From Halomonas cerina (GTDB lineage Bacteria > Pseudomonadota > Gammaproteobacteria > Pseudomonadales > Halomonadaceae): a DNA stretch of 64,000 nt. The notes beneath the pieces are model-generated. The model saw nothing but the letters and a program-made list of their open reading frames with translations. It searched no databases and had not been told where the DNA came from. The translations under genes were made by a program, and so were the position numbers. Numbering within the stretch: position 1 is the stretch's first letter; each line of letters opens with the position of its first letter. The stretch lies in contig NZ_JACHXP010000004.1 in assembly GCF_014192215.1 (NCBI RefSeq), positions 124,001 through 188,000 on the forward strand, written 5' to 3'. Shown here in pieces: positions 57,082-64,000 of this stretch.

Positions 57082-57978
57082 TTGGCCGACACGACCGATA
57101 CCTTCGACGAGTTTCTGCCCGAGGCGCTGAGGTTTTGTTCGCCGGCCCCACTGGTGGACATCGGCGCCAATCTGACCCACGCAAGCTTCGCCCGCGACCT
57201 CGAGGCGACACTGCGACGCGCCTGGGCGGCCAACGTGACCACCCTGATCCTGACCGGCACCGACCGCGAGCATGCCGAACAGGCGGTCGCGTTGGCCCGC
57301 CGCCACCCGGGACTGCATGCCACTGCCGGGGTGCACCCCCACGACGCCAGCCGCTGGGATACCGCCCAGGAGGCGGCCATGCGCGCGCTGCACCGCCAGC
57401 CGGAGGTGGTCGCGGTGGGCGAATGCGGGCTGGACTTCAATCGCAACTTCTCCACCCCCACCGAGCAGGAGCGCGCCTTCGAGGCCCAGCTCGGCCTGGC
57501 GGCGGAGAGCGGCAAGCCGCTGTTCCTCCATGAACGGGATGCCGGGCGCCGCCTGCGCGAGATGCTGCACGCCTGGCGCGACGATATCGCCGATGCGGTG
57601 GTGCACTGTTTCACCGCCGACCGAGAAACCCTTTACGGCTACCTGGACCTCGACCTGCACATCGGCCTAACCGGCTGGCTGTGCGACGAGCGCCGCGGCC
57701 ACCACCTACGCGCGCTGGTCGGCGAGATTCCCCTGGATCGGTTGATGGTGGAAACCGATTGTCCCTACCTGCTGCCGCGCAATTTACCTGCCAAACTCAA
57801 GGGCAGGCGCCACGAGCCGGCCCTGCTGCCGTGGATCGTGCGCGAGATCGCCCACTGGCGAGGCATGCCCGAGACCGAACTGGCCCAGGCCACTACCGCT
57901 ACTGCCCGGGCCTTCTTCAGGCTCGATGAGACGATCGACGACCACCACGCCCTCGAGGAGGGGCATCGAGATGGATGA
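57082..57978 (+). CDS. TatD-family metal-dependent hydrolase
   Basis: The 298-residue TIM-barrel protein begins with VDIGANLTHASFARD, with a D-I-G-A-N in place of the family HxH (typical of TatD proper). TAGVHPHDASRWD, VAVGECGLDFNRNFS, FLHERDA and VVHCFTADRE carry the metal ligands, and METDCPYLLPRN the last Asp. TatD-type enzymes are 3'-5' exonucleases/DNases. The TTG start was chosen because aggagt precedes it. It overlaps the next gene by 8 bp. Confidence 0.88.
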   Translation: MADTTDTFDEFLPEALRFCSPAPLVDIGANLTHASFARDLEATLRRAWAANVTTLILTGTDREHAEQAVALARRHPGLHATAGVHPHDASRWDTAQEAAMRALHRQPEVVAVGECGLDFNRNFSTPTEQERAFEAQLGLAAESGKPLFLHERDAGRRLREMLHAWRDDIADAVVHCFTADRETLYGYLDLDLHIGLTGWLCDERRGHHLRALVGEIPLDRLMVETDCPYLLPRNLPAKLKGRRHEPALLPWIVREIAHWRGMPETELAQATTATARAFFRLDETIDDHHALEEGHRDG

Positions 57979-58433
57979 GCTGCCTGCCTTCATTGCGGTC
58001 GAGACCGGCGACGACGGCGACCTGCCGCTCTCTATCGCCTGGACGCTGGACGATGGCCGCGTCAAGCACACCCTGATCCAGCCCGACGACGACTGGCTGG
58101 ACACCGAGATGGTCTCGCTGGGTGCCTATAGCCTGGAGGAGCTCAATAGCATGGGCGTGAGCCCGCTGGACGTGATCCGCGAACTGGAGGCCGACCACTT
58201 CAATGCCACCCTCTATACCGCCGGGGTCGGCGACGACGAGATGGCCCTGGCGCGGCTGTTCGATACCTACGGCCTTGACCCCTTCGTCGAGCTGGCCCCC
58301 GCCGAGAGCCTCTACGGCGATCTCGAGCCGGGCGCCTGGGCCCGTGCCCGCGGCGAGCTGTTCGGTGAGCTGGGGCTGGAGCCCTTGCGTCCCGAGGAGG
58401 AGATCCAGGTGATGCTGATGCTGCATCAGCGGC

Positions 58434-58450
<17 letters not shown>
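57971..58450 (+). CDS. Conserved hypothetical protein after tatD
   Basis: The 159-residue acidic protein begins MDELPAFIAVETGDDGDLPL and continues SIAWTLDDGRVKHTLIQPDD. The early residues resemble a DnaQ/RNase H-type exonuclease strand, but the catalytic acids after the first cannot be traced with certainty. It is translationally coupled to tatD (8-bp overlap, aggagg ribosome site), so it may assist DNA or RNA processing. It ends by overlapping the convergent E1 gene by 17 bp. Confidence 0.65.
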
Positions 58451-60665
<2,215 letters not shown>

Positions 60666-60738
60666 CCTGGCCTCAGCCTAGGCCATGGCGGTCACCCTGC
60701 CATCTCGCCGGTGCGGCGGCGCGGCACAGCGACGACGA

Positions 60739-61293
60739 TCAGGCCGGTAGTGGCGCCAGGGCTTCGCGCCCGAGCGCCACGGCCGCCTCGAGGGAGAGGC
60801 CTTCCTGGTAGTAGCCCTCGAGGGCACGCCGGAAGGCCGCCGCCCGGCGCGGCAGGCCCTCGGCCGCGTAGCGTGCCGCCCGGGCCGCGACCCGGGCCTG
60901 GAAGGCCTCCCGGTCGACCGCCACCTCGCCCAGGTTGTCGACGCTGACATTGAAGCGTCGCCCACAGGCCGCGGCGAACAGGCTCTCCAGCGCCTGGGGA
61001 ACCACCTCCACCGCCTCGAAGGCGCGCTGCTGCACGGCATCGCGGCCGTCGGGCAGGTACCAGTAGCCGTAGTCCTCGAGCTCACGGCGCCGGGCCCCGG
61101 CGATGCACCAGTGGCTAATCTCATGCAGGGCGCTGGCGTAGAAGCCCCGGGCGAAGACCACCCGGTGACAGGGCGAGTCGGCGTCGGCGGGCCGGTAGAG
61201 CGGCTCGTCGCCGCCCCGCACCAGGCGGGTGCGGTAGGTGGGCAGGAAGAGGCCGTCGAACAGGGCGATGACATCCTCGAGACGATGACTCAC
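60739..61293 (-). CDS. epmC: EF-P (5-hydroxylysine) hydroxylase
   Basis: The 184-residue protein matches EpmC/YfcM, with VIALFDGLFLPTYRTRLVRG at the start, HEISHWCIAGARRRELEDYG (iron ligands, His-Glu-x2-His) and FNVSVDNLGE. It hydroxylates the beta-lysyl lysine of elongation factor P after EpmA/EpmB. The GTG start was chosen because a promoter with -10 tatact lies just upstream and family members start at this point. Longer in-frame readings would be untranscribed. Confidence 0.88.
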   Translation of the reverse strand: MSHRLEDVIALFDGLFLPTYRTRLVRGGDEPLYRPADADSPCHRVVFARGFYASALHEISHWCIAGARRRELEDYGYWYLPDGRDAVQQRAFEAVEVVPQALESLFAAACGRRFNVSVDNLGEVAVDREAFQARVAARAARYAAEGLPRRAAAFRRALEGYYQEGLSLEAAVALGREALAPLPA

Positions 61294-61325
61294 ACGGGCA
61301 CCCGGGCGTGGAGAATGGGCGCCAC

Positions 61326-61355
61326 AGTATAGCGAGCCGGGCATGGCGGTGAAAA
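61326..61355 (-). promoter_or_regulatory. Sigma-70-like promoter of epmC
   Basis: On the minus strand a -10 tatact is preceded by ttttca at an 18-bp spacing. Transcription would begin about 25 bp before the chosen GTG start. Confidence 0.5.
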
Positions 61356-61391
61356 CCGCCGCCACACTGACAGGATCAGGCCGTCGACACG

Positions 61392-61592
61392 ATGTTCTGG
61401 TTGAGATGGAAGACGTTGTCAGGATCTCAGTGCTGCTTCCACTGCGGCCATATCGCCGACACGATGCCGCTCGATGTGCGGACCTGGGACTGCCCGGCCT
61501 GCGGCACTCAGGGCATCGACCGCGACATCAAGGCGGCGCGAAACATCTTGCAGGCCGGCAAGGCGACAACACGGGAATCCTCCGCCAATTGA
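61392..61592 (+). pseudogene. TnpB (IS605 OrfB) C-terminal remnant
   Basis: The last 55 codons encode the TnpB zinc ribbon (CFHCG and CPACG knuckles) and the final RuvC motif DRDIKAARNILQAGKA. The N-terminal 300-odd residues are missing and the frame has no upstream continuation. It is a dead fragment of an IS200/IS605-group element. No tnpA and no clear right-end hairpin were found. Confidence 0.8.
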
Positions 61593-61953
61593 GCCCGTTC
61601 GCCCATGTGGAGCGCGAGACTCGAGATATCGCTTGAGCTCGTGTGCGGCGAAGGCCTTGTCGTTTGATGAGCAGTTCGATCATGCCTATGTTGACAGTAT
61701 CCTTTTAATTAAGAGTTCATTTCCAACCCCCCACCAATGGTGGGCTCCGGGGGCAAGGCGAAGCGAGGGTCCTTTGCCATCCATGGCAAAGGTAGCGCCC
61801 AAGGAGGGGTTCACAGCGCCCTCGCGAAGGCTTGCCGACGGAAAACCCCACCCTGTCCAAGGGGTTGTGAAAGAAGTTCTAAAGAGATGCTGACCGATAG
61901 CATGCAACACTGGGCCAGCAGACCACACACGCCGTTGATGGGAGGGGCGGAAC
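61593..61953. other. Hairpin-rich intergenic stretch
   Basis: No gene is supported here. Two perfect hairpins stand out: cccacc-aat-ggtggg (61730-61744) and cctttgccat-cc-atggcaaagg (61771-61792), followed by an aacccc...ggggtt pair near 61843-61866. The run lies between a TnpB fragment and the DUF1326 gene and could be an RNA, a decayed element end, or a leader. Confidence 0.4.
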
Positions 61954-62568
61954 ATGGCGGACTGGCATATCGAAGGGCAGTACATGGAGACCTGTAACTG
62001 TGATTTCATCTGCCCCTGCATCGGGTCGAACCTGACCGCACGGCCCACCGAAGGCGATTGCAAGGCGGCGATCGCGATGCGTATCGACGATGGCAACAAG
62101 GACGGCACGTCCCTGAACGGCCTGGCGTTCATCGTCTTGCTGCACTCGCCCGGGCCCATGGCCGAAGGCAATATCAAGGTCGGCCTCATTATCGACGACC
62201 AGGCAGACGAGGCCCAGACGCAGGCCATCAGCGAGATCGCGTCGGGCGCCGTGGGCGGCCCCATGGCTGGGCTAGCGCCGCTGGTCGGTGAAATGGCCGG
62301 GGTCGAGAAACGGCCGATCACTTTCACAGAAGACGGGTTGAAGCGCACCGTCGAGGCGGGTGACTTGGTCGACCAGGCCTTGGAGGGGGTGCCAAGCGTA
62401 TCGAAGGAAGGCGAGCCGATCTATCTGGAAAATACGGCTCATCCGGTATCGACGAAACTGGCCTTGGCCAACGCGAGCCATAGCCGTTTCCACGCCTTCG
62501 GTATCGACTGGGAAGACGCCAGCGGGCTGCGCAATGGCCACTTTGCCCCCTTCTCCTGGATAGGGTAA
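61954..62568 (+). CDS. DUF1326 family protein
   Basis: The 204-residue protein begins with a Cys-rich motif ETCNCDFICPCIGSN (CNCxxxCPC) that looks like a metal or [Fe/Cu]-binding site. The rest is a beta-rich domain with HSRFHAFGIDWEDASGLRNG near the C-terminus. DUF1326 has no proven function. The next gene (DUF2182) starts 30 bp downstream on the same strand, a pairing seen repeatedly in bacteria from general knowledge. Ribosome site gggagggg. Confidence 0.9.
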   Translation: MADWHIEGQYMETCNCDFICPCIGSNLTARPTEGDCKAAIAMRIDDGNKDGTSLNGLAFIVLLHSPGPMAEGNIKVGLIIDDQADEAQTQAISEIASGAVGGPMAGLAPLVGEMAGVEKRPITFTEDGLKRTVEAGDLVDQALEGVPSVSKEGEPIYLENTAHPVSTKLALANASHSRFHAFGIDWEDASGLRNGHFAPFSWIG

Positions 62569-62597
62569 GCGCCCCTAGCGCTCGGGAGGCATCACCG

Positions 62598-63389
62598 ATG
62601 GCCTTGGCAAATGTCCGTAGCGGCTGGCGGTACGAGCGGTATGTCGCGCTCGCCGGCCTATTTGCCATGGCGGCGCTTGCGTGGCTTTATCTGGGGGTCG
62701 AGGCCCATCGCATGGAGGCGATGCTGGGCGAGATGGCGGGGTCGGGTCCCATGGAGGCGCCAGACAGCGCGTGGAATGCCGGTCCGCTCTTGCTCACCTT
62801 GGTCATGTGGACGGTGATGATGGTCGCCATGATGCTTCCCAGTGCGACACCCGCCATCCTGCTCTACGGTGCGATGGCGAGAAAAAGCCGAGACCGCGCC
62901 TCCGGTTTGCCATCCGTGGGGGTCTTCACGATGGGGTATCTGGCCGTCTGGACCGCCTTCAGCTTGGCGGCGACCGTCCTGCATGCCGCTTTCGACACCT
63001 GGCGTTTGCTGACCCCCGCCATGACGTCGGCGAGTACGCTGTTGAGCGGAAGCCTGCTCATCGCCGCCGGCATCTATCAGTGGCTTCCGATTAAGAACGC
63101 CTGCCTGGAAAAATGTCGCGCACCGCTTCAGTTTTTTCTGTTCCGTTGGCGGCCGGGGGCGCGAGGCGCCCTCCAGATGGGGGCCGAGCATGGACTGTTC
63201 TGTGTCGGCTGTTGCTGGGCCTTGATGTTGCTGCTGTTCACCGCGGGCGTCATGAACCTGCTCTGGGTCGCGCTGATTGCCGCCTTCGTTCTTATCGAGA
63301 AGCTGGCGCCTGGCGGGGCACTCATTGCTCGGATCGCCGGCGTGGTGCTGGGGGTCGTCGGCGCCGCCTTAATCTTGGGTAGCGCGTAG
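62598..63389 (+). CDS. DUF2182 membrane protein (predicted metal-binding)
   Basis: The 263-residue protein has six or seven hydrophobic helices. The motif MWTVMMVAMMLPSATPAILL lies in the second helix, KNACLEKCRAPL supplies Cys on a loop, and GLFCVGCCWALMLLLFTAGV in a late helix has a Cys-rich CVGCC group. Met, Cys and His in membrane segments suggest transport or sensing of a soft metal (Cu-like), which is inferred. It is paired with the DUF1326 protein. Confidence 0.9.
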   Translation: MALANVRSGWRYERYVALAGLFAMAALAWLYLGVEAHRMEAMLGEMAGSGPMEAPDSAWNAGPLLLTLVMWTVMMVAMMLPSATPAILLYGAMARKSRDRASGLPSVGVFTMGYLAVWTAFSLAATVLHAAFDTWRLLTPAMTSASTLLSGSLLIAAGIYQWLPIKNACLEKCRAPLQFFLFRWRPGARGALQMGAEHGLFCVGCCWALMLLLFTAGVMNLLWVALIAAFVLIEKLAPGGALIARIAGVVLGVVGAALILGSA

Positions 63390-63689
63390 TCGAGGGAGGG
63401 GGCATCCCACGCTGATTCGCCTCTACCTCTACCAGGACCGCATCGGAGGGGCCCCCTGCTAGACTAGCTCATTTGCCCCGCCGGCATGAGGCTTGGGGCC
63501 GTGTCGACCCGGCATGGAGCATTGCCCTTGGCTCCGCTCACCACCACCCTGCTCGACGTCACGCACCAAGAGACGCATCCGCTCATCCGCCTGGCACTGT
63601 CGATCTGGGCGGCGGTTTCCGTCGGCATTCGCCTGTGGATGCCGCTGATGCTGTTCATCGCCAGCTTGAACTGCCGGTGGAGTAAGCCG
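63390..63689. other. Region without a supported gene between DUF2182 and the lipoprotein gene
   Basis: This 300-bp gap contains one open frame continuous with the next gene (from about 63486) including a hydrophobic stretch near LIRLALSIWAAVSVG. No ribosome site supports it, and the lipoprotein start at 63690 is better. No repeat or hairpin was seen. Confidence 0.35.
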
Positions 63690-64000
63690 GTGCGTCGGGA
63701 CTTGGGCGTCGTACTCGGCCTGGCGATGCTGTCCGGCTGCGGCCAGGACGTTGCCGATGCCCGTCTGACCGAGTATCAGGAGCAGTTGGCCGCCGCCCTG
63801 GACCAGTCGGTACCGACACCCCGGGCCCCCGACAATATCGGGGCCTTCCCTGAGCCCGACAGGCGACTGTTCGCGATTCCCGAGACCCGCGAGGGCATGC
63901 TGGACATGTTCGCCCTGCGCGGCTGCCATATCGCCAACCTGGTGGCCGGTCGCAATAACCAGTTGGGTCGCGTCGCGCCTCCCAGCCAGCGTTGGCTCTA
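63690..64000 (+). CDS. DUF3080-like lipoprotein, N-terminal part (cut by the window end)
   Basis: The visible 103 codons start at GTG with a lipoprotein signal (RRDLGVVLGLAMLSGCGQD): Arg-Arg, hydrophobic core and a lipobox LSGC. The mature part, GMLDMFALRGCHIANLVAGR and LGRVAPPSQRWL, matches DUF3080 proteins (conserved Cys, NxxLGRVxxPSQ). It is probably anchored in the outer membrane. The gene runs off the window. Confidence 0.75.
   Translation, partial: MRRDLGVVLGLAMLSGCGQDVADARLTEYQEQLAAALDQSVPTPRAPDNIGAFPEPDRRLFAIPETREGMLDMFALRGCHIANLVAGRNNQLGRVAPPSQRWL

Noticed and set aside
61686..62348. A 220-codon minus-strand frame
   Set aside because: It is antisense to the DUF1326 gene and crosses the hairpin stretch; there is no ribosome site or known domain.

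Overview
The window is high-GC gammaproteobacterial chromosome and most resembles a Halomonas-type halophile. Pointers to this are a PHA phasin, an M42 peptidase of the kind annotated with the NAGGN osmoprotectant system, EpmC (EF-P hydroxylase), FadBA and TRAP transporters. This is inferred from gene content; no rRNA, tRNA or CRISPR array was seen. The genes are densely packed and most have a clear Shine-Dalgarno sequence.

Layout. (1) 1-2784: the 3' end of a nitrilase-type gene, then a decayed ISL3-family transposase gene split by a complete IS256-family element with a 9-bp target duplication. (2) 2855-11081: an accessory stress block. It has chromate transporter ChrA with a PadR regulator and a 30-bp palindromic operator, a patch of gene fragments (methyltransferase, DsrE-like/cysteine desulfurase chimera), an ArsR-rhodanese regulator with a sterol-desaturase-like hydroxylase, and a thiol/metalloid-like operon (small Cys membrane protein, ArsR, membrane protein, thioredoxin, CcdA/DsbD-like, frameshifted rhodanese, ACR3/SBF-type transporter). 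(3) 11348-18660: gluconokinase, convergent with a complete D-galactonate operon (dgoK, dgoA, dgoD, a three-part TRAP transporter and a GntR/FadR regulator with a palindromic operator). (4) 18791-25854: TetR, an NAD-dependent epimerase-like protein, PRPP synthetase, an APH-like protein, a CapA-like phosphatase, Hsp20, a yeast-type cytosine deaminase and an FMN reductase. (5) 25927-37106: a peptidase/hydrolase-rich stretch with an M14 carboxypeptidase, a retropepsin-like protease, two paralogous divergent CocE/NonD hydrolases, an ATP-grasp ligase, a SHOCT protein, an M48 protease and an M42 peptidase. (6) 37176-41827: an archaeal-type AMP/thymidine phosphorylase with a second PRPP-synthetase-like gene and a DCC protein, then a K+ channel and a Kelch protein. 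(7) 42095-46015: phasin with a good promoter and terminator, then a DddP-like M24 enzyme and a 2OG-Fe(II) oxygenase divergent from a LysR regulator. (8) 46100-61293: mostly housekeeping genes (PEBP, flavodoxin-like, TAXI binding protein, fadA/fadB, MarR, Usp, Uup, TatD, a fused E1 dehydrogenase, EpmC). (9) 61392-64000: a TnpB remnant, a hairpin-rich intergenic stretch, a DUF1326-DUF2182 pair and the start of a DUF3080-like lipoprotein.

The best candidates for something poorly described are the LysR/2OG-oxygenase/M24 module (42.8-46.0 kb), the AMP phosphorylase-PRPP synthetase pair (37.5-40.0 kb), the thiol/metalloid operon (7.2-11.1 kb), the ligase/hydrolase cluster (25.9-33.5 kb) and the DUF1326-DUF2182 pair (62.0-63.4 kb).
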